DNA of 64,000 bases from Candidatus Gastranaerophilales bacterium (GTDB lineage Bacteria > Cyanobacteriota > Vampirovibrionia > Gastranaerophilales > Gastranaerophilaceae). Made by a program: the position numbers and the translations under genes. The stretch is taken from NCBI GenBank assembly GCA_944326905.1, contig CALVFU010000001.1, forward strand, positions 124,001-188,000. The letters run 5' to 3'. Each line of letters begins with the position of its first letter. The stretch's first letter is position 1. Of the stretch, positions 36,285 to 44,799 are shown one piece after another. Under the pieces are notes generated by a model. The model had not been told where the DNA came from and ran no database searches. It was given only the letters and a program-made list of their open reading frames with translations.

Positions 36285-36830
36285 ATGGATATAAATAACA
36301 ATAGCTCTTTACATACATTTAAAGCAATTAGAATTGTAAAATGTTCTAATGCGGAATACAACCAGTTATCTCAACTTTTTGGAGAAGTTCTTGAACGTAA
36401 CGGGCATATATTATTTAAAAATCGTTCAGTAAGCGATATTGCAACATACTCTCAAATAAATAAAACAGCGGCAAATCTGAATTATTCTAAAGACTGGGTA
36501 TTTGAAAACTGCCGGCAAAATAATATTAATCTGCCTAATATTGATACTTGTCCGTTGTATGATTTTACAGGTATTGATGTTTTAAAACTTGCGGTTTATA
36601 AATTAAAAGAATTGTGCCGAAGTTTTAAACACTTGTACATAACTATGCCTGGATTGAATAATACTCCGTCTTACTTACATTCCATTAAAACATTAAATGA
36701 TAATGCCGAAAAATGTATGCCTGCATTCATAAAATTTTTACAAAAAAATAATGCTAAAGAAATACAGTTTGATGATTTTATGAAAGAATTAAAACAACAA
36801 TATTTAAAAAATGAGGTTATAGGAAAATGA
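36285..36830 (+). CDS. Hypothetical protein, first of a tandem paralog pair
   Basis: A 181-aa protein with the N-terminal motif HTFKAI at residues 10-15. It shares with the next gene the blocks FKNRSVSDI, NINLPNIDTCPLYDFTGID, TPSYLHSIKTLNDNAE and FIKFLQKNNAKEI, so the two arose by duplication. No signal peptide, membrane segment or recognised domain is present; the fold looks mixed alpha/beta, then helical. Its TGA overlaps the next ATG in an ATGA, so translation is coupled. Function unknown. Confidence 0.7.
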   Translation: MDINNNSSLHTFKAIRIVKCSNAEYNQLSQLFGEVLERNGHILFKNRSVSDIATYSQINKTAANLNYSKDWVFENCRQNNINLPNIDTCPLYDFTGIDVLKLAVYKLKELCRSFKHLYITMPGLNNTPSYLHSIKTLNDNAEKCMPAFIKFLQKNNAKEIQFDDFMKELKQQYLKNEVIGK

Positions 36831-37363
36831 AAATAACAAATGATAAACTAAATTATACAAAACCTGCATTTCAAGCGATAAAGATGATACCGTGTACGAA
36901 TGAGGAATTTGTTAAAATATTAAATAAGTACGGAAAATCTTTTGCAGAAAATTACAGTATAATATTTAAAAGCCGTTCAATAAACGATTTTAGTACTCTT
37001 TTGTCAATAGAAAAAGAAGCGGCAAAACTTGGTAGAAATTCTGATTGGCTGAAATTAAACTGTGGGCATAACGGTATTAATTTGCCGGATATTGATAAAG
37101 CTCCGTTATTTGAAATCTCAGGTAGTGATATTTTTAAATTATTTGTATACAGGCTTAAAGGAATACTAAAAAGTGTTGGATTTGTTATAAACCATGCAGA
37201 TAATGTAAAAGATACACCCAGCCATCTTAAACAGATAAAATTACTTAATGATTATGCTGAATATGATTATCCGCGGTTTTTAAAATTCCTAAAAAAGAAT
37301 AACGCTGAAGAAATAAGTTTGAGCAAGTACCTGGAAGAGCTGGTGCAAAGGTTTGGAAAATAG
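36827..37363 (+). CDS. Hypothetical protein, second of a tandem paralog pair
   Basis: A 178-aa protein starting in the ATGA overlap with its paralog. It has the N-terminal motif PAFQAI at residues 13-18, followed by the same blocks as its neighbour: FKSRSINDF, NGINLPDIDKAPLFEISGSD, TPSHLKQIKLLNDYAE and FLKFLKKNNAEEI. Divergence is high enough that the duplication is not recent. The pair ends at a very strong terminator. No function can be named; a heterodimer of the two products is one possibility. Confidence 0.7.
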   Translation: MKITNDKLNYTKPAFQAIKMIPCTNEEFVKILNKYGKSFAENYSIIFKSRSINDFSTLLSIEKEAAKLGRNSDWLKLNCGHNGINLPDIDKAPLFEISGSDIFKLFVYRLKGILKSVGFVINHADNVKDTPSHLKQIKLLNDYAEYDYPRFLKFLKKNNAEEISLSKYLEELVQRFGK

Positions 37364-37374
37364 AATAAGGACTA

Positions 37375-37410
37375 AAAAGGGGGCGGCAGGTTTACCTGCC
37401 GCCCCCTTTT
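37375..37410. terminator. Very strong bidirectional terminator
   Basis: A perfect 16-bp stem (AAAAGGGGGCGGCAGG pairing with CCTGCCGCCCCCTTTT) and a TTTA loop, between the convergent paralog pair and the M49-like peptidase gene. Confidence 0.95.
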
Positions 37411-37419
37411 CTTAAACAA

Positions 37420-39345
37420 CTAATCAGAAGCTAGAAGTTCCATTGCAAGCGGAGCTTCAACTTTACCATTAAGAGTTTTTGAGACTTCTTTTAATTTTTT
37501 AGCAGCAGCTTCCATTTCTTCAGTCCATACAAAATTGTCCATTACATATTTTTCACCTTTGTCAAAGTCTGCATCGATTTGAACTCTTACTATTTCTTCA
37601 AGCATTTTGCGGGCAGTCGGCACCATTTTATCAATATTAACGGTTAATACACCATCTTTTGAAATTTCAATAGCACCGTGCTTTACAAAGTAATAGTTCT
37701 GCATAACGGTACGTACTCTGTGTGCCTGGCTTAATGTTGGTTTTGATTTAAGCATATTATCAGCCGCAAAAGTAACAATAATTTGTTCCCGCTGTTCAGG
37801 GGTGTATAGTCCGTTTTCTGTTAATATGTCGAGCATTGCTAAGGAAACCATATCTGCTTTATTTTCTTCAATAATAGATTGATATTTCCCAAGTGCTTCG
37901 CGGTTTTTATTTGGACCAAGCGAGTGACCGTTTTCGTGTCCTACTGTAAACCAGTGATCTGCTTCATCATTATAATATTTATGCTGTTCTTTGTTTAAAG
38001 TTGCGTCTAAGCGTTTTTGAAGTTTTTGTTTAGCATCTTCACTTGTTATTAACCTGATTTGACGGTGATAAACATTCCTTCTTCCTCCGTCTATTGTAAG
38101 CGAGAGCTTATCATCATTAGGCAGGTTTTCGGCTAAAGTAATTCCGCCTCTGTACTCTCCGACATCTCCTGTTACGGCGACTAAATCCACATCAACCATT
38201 GTTTGTTTGGAATCTTTGTCAGGAGAGATATTTTGTTCGTATTCATCATTGAACGGCATATTTTTTGCCATTAAGGGTAAAAATTCTTTTACTTTTAAAA
38301 TAGCATCTGTTCCTTTTTTATTAACAATACCGACTCTTCCTCCAAGCATGTCTTTTGAAACAGGTTTAATATCATATTTAGATAATATATCCATTAATTC
38401 CTTGTTTTCAATAACTGTTTGAGTCATTTCATCAGAATAATTTTCTCTTGTTATTGTAAATTCAAGCGGGGTATCTTGTAATTCTGCCCATTTTTTATCA
38501 GCGTAAGCATCAAGCATTGGGTCTGCTGTTCTGAGAGCTTTTGCCTGCAGGCGTAAAAATTCGTTAAAATCCTCGTTTGTAGAAACATTTGCGGCATTTT
38601 CCAATTCTTTAGCGACAATTGCAAATTCTGTATTGTACTTGTCTATATAATCGGTACCTTTTAAAAGGTCTCCGTCACGTTCTACTACGCTCCGTTGGTT
38701 TAAAATTGTTCTGACTTCATCAATTTTGCCGTCTTCAACCATTTTTTTTATGATTGAGTGGAACTCTTGAACTGATAAATCTTCAGGGTAAAGCCCTTTG
38801 CCTAGTTTTTCTTCTATACCTTTTGCAAGTGATATTTTGTTTGATTCTGAGTCAATTGCGCACACGCCTTTTTGAGCTTCAAATAAGATACGTGTTAATT
38901 TTGCGTCTTCGTTATCTTTTGCTATTTCATTGTTTAAAAAATCTCTGAATGCAAGATTGTGGTGGTTGTCAAGTTTTAGGTTTATACTTTCAATAGTGTA
39001 TGCGGCTTTAACAAGGTGCTTGAGTGCTTCTTTGTCACCGTAAGCAAGAGCGGTGTATTCTTCTGAGTCAGGCGCAAGCATTTTTTTAGTTGTCATATAG
39101 TCTTTGCTTATGCGCTTAACGAGTTCATCGTGAGAGAGATTTAATTCGTACTCTTTAGGGTAATTAATCGTTGTTTTATTTAATTCACTCATTTTATTAA
39201 GCTCCTCTGTCAATTTAATACTACTGTTGTGGCTGCTGTTAAACTCCGTGGATTTTATTTCTTCGTTTGATTTAACAGTGTTGTAATTATTTATATTTTG
39301 AGAATTTGTACCGGCTATTGGTTTTAGATCCATATTAAACTCCAA
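37420..39345 (-). CDS. M49-like (dipeptidyl-peptidase III type) zinc metallopeptidase
   Basis: A 641-aa protein without a signal peptide. Residues 1-60 are polar and probably disordered. The catalytic zone holds HENGH (His470, Glu471, His474) in VGHENGHSLGP, and IIEENKAD (Glu493, Glu494, Asp498) about 20 residues later: a gluzincin zinc site with the EE-x-x-AD/E box of the M49 family. DPP III normally has HExxxH; a five-residue HExxH is known from Caldithrix. Preceding blocks VDLVAVTGDVGEYRGGIT and NLPNDDKLSLTIDGGRRN also resemble bacterial M49 proteins. Expected activity: release of dipeptides from oligopeptide N-termini. Closest class is moderately sure, substrate unknown. Confidence 0.75.
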   Translation of the reverse strand: MEFNMDLKPIAGTNSQNINNYNTVKSNEEIKSTEFNSSHNSSIKLTEELNKMSELNKTTINYPKEYELNLSHDELVKRISKDYMTTKKMLAPDSEEYTALAYGDKEALKHLVKAAYTIESINLKLDNHHNLAFRDFLNNEIAKDNEDAKLTRILFEAQKGVCAIDSESNKISLAKGIEEKLGKGLYPEDLSVQEFHSIIKKMVEDGKIDEVRTILNQRSVVERDGDLLKGTDYIDKYNTEFAIVAKELENAANVSTNEDFNEFLRLQAKALRTADPMLDAYADKKWAELQDTPLEFTITRENYSDEMTQTVIENKELMDILSKYDIKPVSKDMLGGRVGIVNKKGTDAILKVKEFLPLMAKNMPFNDEYEQNISPDKDSKQTMVDVDLVAVTGDVGEYRGGITLAENLPNDDKLSLTIDGGRRNVYHRQIRLITSEDAKQKLQKRLDATLNKEQHKYYNDEADHWFTVGHENGHSLGPNKNREALGKYQSIIEENKADMVSLAMLDILTENGLYTPEQREQIIVTFAADNMLKSKPTLSQAHRVRTVMQNYYFVKHGAIEISKDGVLTVNIDKMVPTARKMLEEIVRVQIDADFDKGEKYVMDNFVWTEEMEAAAKKLKEVSKTLNGKVEAPLAMELLASD

Positions 39346-39365
39346 ATTTATTATATATTTATTTT

Positions 39366-40088
39366 TTATAAAAGTACAGGCTTGTAAATATAATCTTCTC
39401 CTTCGCGTATAGTATCAGTTAGTGTGTATCCGTATAGTTTAAGGATAGTATCGACTTCTTGCCTATGATTATAGGTTTCGATTACAATTATAGGTTTATG
39501 TGTGCTGATAGTTGCTGCTGCGCCTTTTAGAACTTCCGCTTCCGCGCCTTCAACATCAATTTTTATTAAGTCAATTTTTTCACGGGTTTTAAAATTATCA
39601 AGCTTGATAAACTTGAATACACCATTTGGATTTGGGCAAAAAGAAGTGTTTCCTATGTTAGATATATTGTAATGTGTTATTGAAGCATTCCCGTTATGAC
39701 TGAATAAGCCTAAATTATAAGGTATTACTTTTCTATTAAGTTTATTTAGTTTAACATTTTTAGCAAGAGCTTCGTAGGCGCCTGTAAGTGGTTCAAAAGC
39801 ATAGACTTTGCGTGCATTTTTTTCGATTGCCCAATAAATTGAATGGCTGCCGATATTGGCTCCGATATCAAGGATTACCGCATTATCAGGGAGGTATTTG
39901 TCGATTATGTTTAATGCGTGTGTATCCCAATAATCGCAGCAGTTAGCCATTGATTTTTGAATACAGTCCTCAGGATGGTTCGGTAGATAAAATCGGGCAT
40001 TTTTAATTTGCATTATTGAATCTTTCATGCTGAGTTTTCTTTTAATGTCGTCTAAGTCTGCTGATATTTTTTTTAGTAGTTCTTCCAT
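39366..40088 (-). CDS. FkbM-family methyltransferase
   Basis: A 240-aa SAM-dependent methyltransferase. Motif I is VILDIGANIGSHS (Asp74 to about 82), followed by KVYAFEPLTGAYEAL with the acidic residue that binds ribose, then the FkbM box IDLIKIDVEGAEAEVLKGA and PIIVIETYNH. Family members methylate hydroxyls of sugars or polyketides; in gut bacteria they often modify surface glycans. A helical N-terminal 30 residues precedes the fold. It lies 20 bases upstream of the M49-like gene on the same strand, so cotranscription is possible without implying a shared pathway. Confidence 0.92.
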   Translation of the reverse strand: MEELLKKISADLDDIKRKLSMKDSIMQIKNARFYLPNHPEDCIQKSMANCCDYWDTHALNIIDKYLPDNAVILDIGANIGSHSIYWAIEKNARKVYAFEPLTGAYEALAKNVKLNKLNRKVIPYNLGLFSHNGNASITHYNISNIGNTSFCPNPNGVFKFIKLDNFKTREKIDLIKIDVEGAEAEVLKGAAATISTHKPIIVIETYNHRQEVDTILKLYGYTLTDTIREGEDYIYKPVLL

Positions 40089-40298
40089 TTTTATATTCCT
40101 TATTAGTAAATCATATTAATTGTATATTTAAAATATGGTGGAACAACGTTCAAAAAGAGTATTAAGAATACATTTTTGTTATTATAATGCTAACTGGCAA
40201 TTTTTTGAATATTAATATTATACTTGTATATTGCCCGGGGGATTATTGAATTTAAGCTTAAAATTTTATTTAATAATGAATAAAAGAAAGGAGCTATT

Positions 40299-40805
40299 AT
40301 GTTAGAAGAAGACAGACACACTGTGAAACATGCAGTTATTACATTTATTGCCGCACTATTAGGCGGATTTTTGGCGTTTTATGTTGTTATGGATATAACA
40401 CTTGCAAAGATGTTTGATCCAATGCGGGGGTTTAGGCGTGCAGAAAAAATGATACAAAAACAGGCACGCGAAATGCAGAGAATTGATAACGATATTTTTA
40501 TGCCTTCTCCAATGCCTCTTCATCACTCGATTATTAATATGGTTAAGGAAAAAGATCAGTACAAGTTTATTATTGACCTTAAGCAGTTGAATAATAACGA
40601 TAAAAATATTAATGTAACCGCTGAGGGGGATACAATTAATATTAAAGGTGTAATGGATAAATCTGAAAATAATAAAGATATGGTTATAGAATTTTCGCAG
40701 ACATTTGCGCTAGGGGCGCCTATTGATGAAGACAAAATTAAAAAAGAGGTTAAAGGTGATAAATATATCATAACTGTACCGATAGAAGAGAAAAACGGAG
40801 ATTAA
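40299..40805 (+). CDS. Membrane-anchored small heat-shock (alpha-crystallin)-like protein
   Basis: A 168-aa protein. Residues 10-32 are one transmembrane helix (ITFIAALLGGFLAFYVVMDI), so the rest is tethered to the membrane. Residues 85-165 fit an alpha-crystallin domain: YKFIIDLKQL, INVTAEGDTINIKG, FSQTFALG and the final KGDKYIITVPI, which corresponds to the family's A-x-x-x-G-V-L-x-I-x-x-P strand. Typical bacterial Hsp20 proteins are soluble. A good ribosome site (AAAGGAG) lies before the ATG, and a terminator follows. A membrane or envelope holdase is inferred. Confidence 0.75.
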   Translation: MLEEDRHTVKHAVITFIAALLGGFLAFYVVMDITLAKMFDPMRGFRRAEKMIQKQAREMQRIDNDIFMPSPMPLHHSIINMVKEKDQYKFIIDLKQLNNNDKNINVTAEGDTINIKGVMDKSENNKDMVIEFSQTFALGAPIDEDKIKKEVKGDKYIITVPIEEKNGD

Positions 40806-40823
40806 TAGATTAATAAAAGAAAT

Positions 40824-40850
40824 GGGGCTTATATTTGAGCCCCGTTTTTT
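40824..40850 (+). terminator. Terminator of the small heat-shock-like gene
   Basis: GGGGCT pairs with AGCCCC around an 8-base loop, followed by GTTTTTT. Confidence 0.88.
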
Positions 40851-41005
40851 CATACTTTACCAATGATTTGTACTTTTTATCCTTACTAATATATTACAAT
40901 TACTAGTAATAAGATACAATTGCCCGCGGTATAAAAATAGCCTGGTTTTGTCACAATTTGTTACAAATAGAGTGGGGCTTTTGACTGTAGTATAAGTTTA
41001 AAGCT

Positions 41006-42673
41006 TTATGTTCCGCTGTAGAAAATACTTTTTCCGTGGTTATCCAGACCTCCGCTCGGCATTAGAGCTGAGGTGCGGGCATATTGATTAATAATATTCA
41101 GCCAATTTTTACTTTTTCCGACTACTCCAAAATAGTGATAATAAAGCTCTGCGCATAAGGCTTTATCACCGCCGTACGTTTTAAAATTTTTGAAAATATC
41201 AAGTATTGCGTAGCTGCTGTGTTCTGGATATTTAAGAGCGTGTCCGACATCCATTAACCCCGGGTGAGCAATACTCATATATCCGTATTTTTGCTTCTTA
41301 AAGATATCTATAAATTCTTTCATATCAATATATGCGCTCTGTAGATTTACAAGCCGCGGACGTGCATCATTTGATATTATGGAAATTTCACTAAATATTT
41401 TTTCAAGATTTTCAGGCAGCGGCATTTTTGAAGCTGCTTCTTCTTTTGATATCCCAAGTAAATTAGCGGTATATTCGTGTAACTTGGTTAAAATGCGGTT
41501 CCATTCTCCGCCTCCGATTTGATATGGAAGACCTTTAAGATATTTATGTACTTCGTAAGTATAGTTTAAATTATTTAAATTAATATCTTTTTCGGCTGCA
41601 ATTTTGTTTATTTGCGGGTTGTTTTTTAATAACTCAGAAAAGAGAACTTTTGAGTATACATAATCTCTGGCGTGATAATCTACGTGCAGAATACTTTTAT
41701 TAATAGTTAAAAACGAAGATTTTGCTTCTTCATATGATAGATTGGCGGCAGTATCAGGGTATTGATGTGACAGTTTTTGCGAGGATGCTTTAATTATATC
41801 TTTTACCATGTTTGCTCTGCTTAGTTTCTTGCTGTCAAGGTAGTTGTTAAGAGTTTTATCAAACGGATTTATTCCATGCAGCAGCATATGTGTTGATACA
41901 GGTTTATTAAGTTCACATTGCATTAGGCTGTTTTCAACACTTAGCTCACACCCCAATACTACTCGCAGATTTCTATACTTCTCAGGGTTTGCATTTATTA
42001 TTTTAACGGCTTCTTTGCAGCCTTCAAGAGTGTCATGGTCTGTAATAGCTATTGTAAATGGGGCGTAAGGAGCTTTAATATCTTTGTTTGTGTGTATTTT
42101 CGCTGCAATGTCATCGGCATATTGGGCAGACTGGTCAAGAAGTTCCGCAACACTCATTCTGCCATCAGAGGTGTTTGTATGAATGTGAAGATTTGCACGA
42201 TAGGTTCCGTTAATTTTGCCGGACATATTAAATCCATCTTTTTGTTCTGTAATAAGGCTGCCTCCTGGGGAGTAATGTACTGGAGAATCGCTGAAATCTT
42301 TTATAATACTTTTATATTCCTGAGGTCCGACAATTGGACGTAAATATACGTACCCTGATTCTTTGCAGCCGATGCCTCTCATTAGATTTTTTCTGTATTC
42401 AATATCTTTAGGGAAAAGCCGGAGTTGTTTTTTTAAAAGTTTTATTTTTTTTGTATTAGATAATGCGGTATTGATAACGTTAGTATACTTGCACTTGCCA
42501 TGATAAGCATATAAAGCACTGCCTATAACAATGGCAGCTGCGCCGGCTTCAAGATAAGTTTTATTTTTTTTAACAAATTCTTTTATGCGGGGAGTGCGCT
42601 CAGTTTGTTTATTTTGCTGAGCAGTAAAAGGCTTAGATATTATAGATTTTCCGCTTATTGCAGACACTCTCAT
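41006..42673 (-). CDS. PHP-domain phosphoesterase with N-terminal membrane anchor
   Basis: A 555-aa protein with the N-terminal motif KPFTAQ (14-19), a basic stretch, then one hydrophobic helix at about 41-58. The PHP metal-binding signatures follow: NLHIHTNTSDGRMS, ITDHDTLEGCKEA, VLGCELSVE, HVDYHARD, IAHPGLMDVG and the late GLDNHGKS. These are the His/Asp/Glu ligands of a tri-metal PHP phosphoesterase. Between them sits a long helical insert (about 250-440) that ordinary PHP enzymes lack. The substrate is unknown; polymerase-associated, histidinol-phosphate and nucleotide phosphatase forms are all much shorter. It lies directly downstream of the NTase-like gene. Confidence 0.85.
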   Translation of the reverse strand: MRVSAISGKSIISKPFTAQQNKQTERTPRIKEFVKKNKTYLEAGAAAIVIGSALYAYHGKCKYTNVINTALSNTKKIKLLKKQLRLFPKDIEYRKNLMRGIGCKESGYVYLRPIVGPQEYKSIIKDFSDSPVHYSPGGSLITEQKDGFNMSGKINGTYRANLHIHTNTSDGRMSVAELLDQSAQYADDIAAKIHTNKDIKAPYAPFTIAITDHDTLEGCKEAVKIINANPEKYRNLRVVLGCELSVENSLMQCELNKPVSTHMLLHGINPFDKTLNNYLDSKKLSRANMVKDIIKASSQKLSHQYPDTAANLSYEEAKSSFLTINKSILHVDYHARDYVYSKVLFSELLKNNPQINKIAAEKDINLNNLNYTYEVHKYLKGLPYQIGGGEWNRILTKLHEYTANLLGISKEEAASKMPLPENLEKIFSEISIISNDARPRLVNLQSAYIDMKEFIDIFKKQKYGYMSIAHPGLMDVGHALKYPEHSSYAILDIFKNFKTYGGDKALCAELYYHYFGVVGKSKNWLNIINQYARTSALMPSGGLDNHGKSIFYSGT

Positions 42674-42690
42674 ATAAAAAACTCCCTTCG

Positions 42691-44052
42691 CTACTTTAAT
42701 AATTGTTTTATCAGCGGTGCAAATAAATCTTCCCCGCCTCTTGAAAAGTATTTTGAAAATTCTTTGGTAAAATCTGTATTGTTAGCGCAGCTTGAAGCTA
42801 TTAATGTTTTTATAAATCTGAATTGTTTATCAATATCCCAGGTGTCAAAATCTTTTTCAAGACGCATTCTTGCCAATCGCTTAGGTTTCTTGTCACCTCT
42901 TGTTTTTAATGCTTTTAACTGAGATAAGTTTACGAGGTTAAAAGTCGTGCTGTCCATTAGCTTTGAATAATCTATTTTGCCAAATTTTGTAAAATGTACG
43001 CCTTCGCGCATAGTTTCTATTACAAAACCGATATTTTTCATTACTTCTTTTGTCGGTTTTTCAAATACATTAAAACCTGTGTAGATAGGAAATTGTCTGC
43101 ATAATTCTATGTAGAACTTGTTGGCTTTTATATAATCAGTTGTGTATGTGTTTTGTAGTTGTTTGTATTCATTGTACTTCCTTACATCTCTGTTTAGAAT
43201 CAGATGATCATAGTTAAGAAGTGATAAAGCGGTATCAATAGGATTAAGGCTGAAGCTTCTTATATTCATTTTTTCGCAGGCTTCATCCGCTTTTTTAATC
43301 AGAGCGTTAAATTGTGCTTGTGTGTACACCTGCGGAAATGCTGCAGCGTCATGGTTATAGCTTAAAATGCGTTGATCGGTGAAATCCCACAATTTCCACA
43401 TAAAGTTTTTAACATAAATTGGGTCTCCGCTAATTCTTCCTGTTCCGCGAATTATTATATAAGCTTTGTCGAGGTCGCTGCCGGGTAAAGCTTTATGTCT
43501 CCCTACAGAACAAATTCCGTCATAACCGGCTTGGATTATATCATATCCATGAGTTTCTCTGCTCTTGTTTAAAAATTCAGAGGCTTGTGTTACTGCTTTT
43601 ACGAATGCTATTTTAATATTTTCGGAAACTTGATATAGAGAAGGAAAACCTGTAAGTTCTTTGTAATAGGAAATAAATTCTTGTTTTTCTGCAGGTGCTG
43701 TTACTTTATCTAAGAAAGAAAGATTCTCTTTTCTGATTTCCGCATTGCGGGCATAATTAATAGTATCATCACCTATATCCAGGTAATTCCCAAGCTTAAA
43801 TCTTTCAAATATTTCTATTGCCTTTTTTGCAGTTATTGAACCTTTTTCAGGAACCTGCAGGAAATTAAAATCCAGCTTGTATGGGGCGCCTCTAAAATTA
43901 GTTGGATTATTTATCGGTATATATGTAAATCTAGACTCCGCACTTTTATTTACGTTGGAATAAAGTCCGGGCGATTTATTTGCTTTATTTACATTTAAAT
44001 ACTTATTACCTGCATTATATGCAGTAAATCCAATAGGAGCAATTGATGACAT
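42691..44052 (-). CDS. Nucleotidyltransferase-like protein with N-terminal Phe motif
   Basis: A 453-aa protein with the motif IGFTAY at residues 7-12 and a polar N-terminal tail. In the middle, CSVGRHKALPGSDLD (Cys181 to Asp195) fits the pol-beta-type nucleotidyltransferase signature G-S-x(9)-[GS]-x-D-x-[DE]. The distance from Ser182 to Asp193 is the same as in kanamycin nucleotidyltransferase, and the hydrophobic strand AYIIIRG follows. The first Gly is Cys here. The remainder is helical and matches nothing I know. Modification of a protein, RNA or small molecule with a nucleotide is a reasonable guess only. It shares a strand with the PHP gene, 17 bases apart. Confidence 0.6.
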   Translation of the reverse strand: MSSIAPIGFTAYNAGNKYLNVNKANKSPGLYSNVNKSAESRFTYIPINNPTNFRGAPYKLDFNFLQVPEKGSITAKKAIEIFERFKLGNYLDIGDDTINYARNAEIRKENLSFLDKVTAPAEKQEFISYYKELTGFPSLYQVSENIKIAFVKAVTQASEFLNKSRETHGYDIIQAGYDGICSVGRHKALPGSDLDKAYIIIRGTGRISGDPIYVKNFMWKLWDFTDQRILSYNHDAAAFPQVYTQAQFNALIKKADEACEKMNIRSFSLNPIDTALSLLNYDHLILNRDVRKYNEYKQLQNTYTTDYIKANKFYIELCRQFPIYTGFNVFEKPTKEVMKNIGFVIETMREGVHFTKFGKIDYSKLMDSTTFNLVNLSQLKALKTRGDKKPKRLARMRLEKDFDTWDIDKQFRFIKTLIASSCANNTDFTKEFSKYFSRGGEDLFAPLIKQLLK

Positions 44053-44259
44053 ACTTTTACACCATTAGTTACATTAAATATTAAACCACTAAATACTTTT
44101 TTTGGCTATTATCCTCGTATTTAATTTACATAAATTAATATTTCAGCGCATTCAAATAAGAAAATAGATTTTTTTTTAAGTGGAGATTGTAACAATTTCT
44201 TAATAAATCGTATTTTACTAGCAAAAAAAATTGAGTTTACGGTTTATATTAAACGGGGG

Positions 44260-44288
44260 TAGTCAACTCTCTTAAAAAATTGTATAAT
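44260..44288 (+). promoter_or_regulatory. Promoter of the 111-aa gene
   Basis: TAGTCA at 44260-44265, a 17-base spacer and a perfect TATAAT at 44283-44288. The rest of the 44053-44259 gap is AT-rich with no gene seen. Confidence 0.6.
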
Positions 44289-44315
44289 GCTTTAGTGCTA
44301 TAAGAGGTAATAAAC

Positions 44316-44651
44316 ATGAGTGAATTAAACGGAACAAACTTTAATAAATTCAATCCTGTCGGCAGCAATGTTGCTCCAAAAGTTTCGGCCGCTGATAAGC
44401 CGGTTGAAGAAATTAAAGCTGAACCTGATAAAATCAATGATTTTTCAAATCCTCATGCTGAAATCATCGGACGTTCCATGCTTTCTATTGAAAGAGACAG
44501 TACTAAAAATGATCTTGATGCACTTATAGAAAATCCTCAGATAGCTGAAAATTCTGATAAGATGTTTGAATTTGCGTATGCGCAGGCGGTCAAAATCGGT
44601 GTTGAAAATCCGTATGAGGAAGCTGCATCTTTTTCAACTTCTCAAATGTAG
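44316..44651 (+). CDS. Small hypothetical protein
   Basis: A 111-aa acidic protein. The first 45 residues are polar and probably disordered (GTNFNKF, then a stretch rich in Ala, Glu, Lys and Pro); the second half is helical, including HAEIIGRSMLSIERDS and MFEFAYAQAVKIGVENPYEE. AAGAGG lies before the ATG. No signal peptide, membrane segment or family is recognised. It has its own promoter and a weak hairpin after it, so it is a single unit upstream of secA. Confidence 0.6.
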   Translation: MSELNGTNFNKFNPVGSNVAPKVSAADKPVEEIKAEPDKINDFSNPHAEIIGRSMLSIERDSTKNDLDALIENPQIAENSDKMFEFAYAQAVKIGVENPYEEAASFSTSQM

Positions 44652-44679
44652 TTTATTAATTAGATTGTATGCTGACTGT

Positions 44680-44710
44680 TATAACTTTTGAAAGTTATAG
44701 CGGTTTTTAT
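44680..44710 (+). terminator. Weak terminator after the 111-aa gene
   Basis: TATAACTT-TTGA-AAGTTATA makes an 8-bp AT-rich stem, followed shortly by GGTTTTTAT. The separation of the T run from the stem lowers confidence. Confidence 0.5.
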
Positions 44711-44768
44711 ATTATGAAGGATTGCCCAAATTATTAATAAATCATTAATTATTTTTCTATTAGGTTTA

Positions 44769-44777
44769 TGTTATGAT
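44769..44777 (+). promoter_or_regulatory. Extended -10 of secA
   Basis: TGTTATGAT (TGn plus TATGAT) lies 22 bases before the secA ATG; no clear -35. GAGGAG at about 44788-44793 is the ribosome site. Confidence 0.5.
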
Positions 44778-44799
44778 ATTTTTAATATGAGGAGTAATT

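Noticed and set aside
36285-37363. Reading the paralog pair as a toxin-antitoxin module
   Set aside because: The two products are of the same family and similar size, with no toxin or DNA-binding motif.
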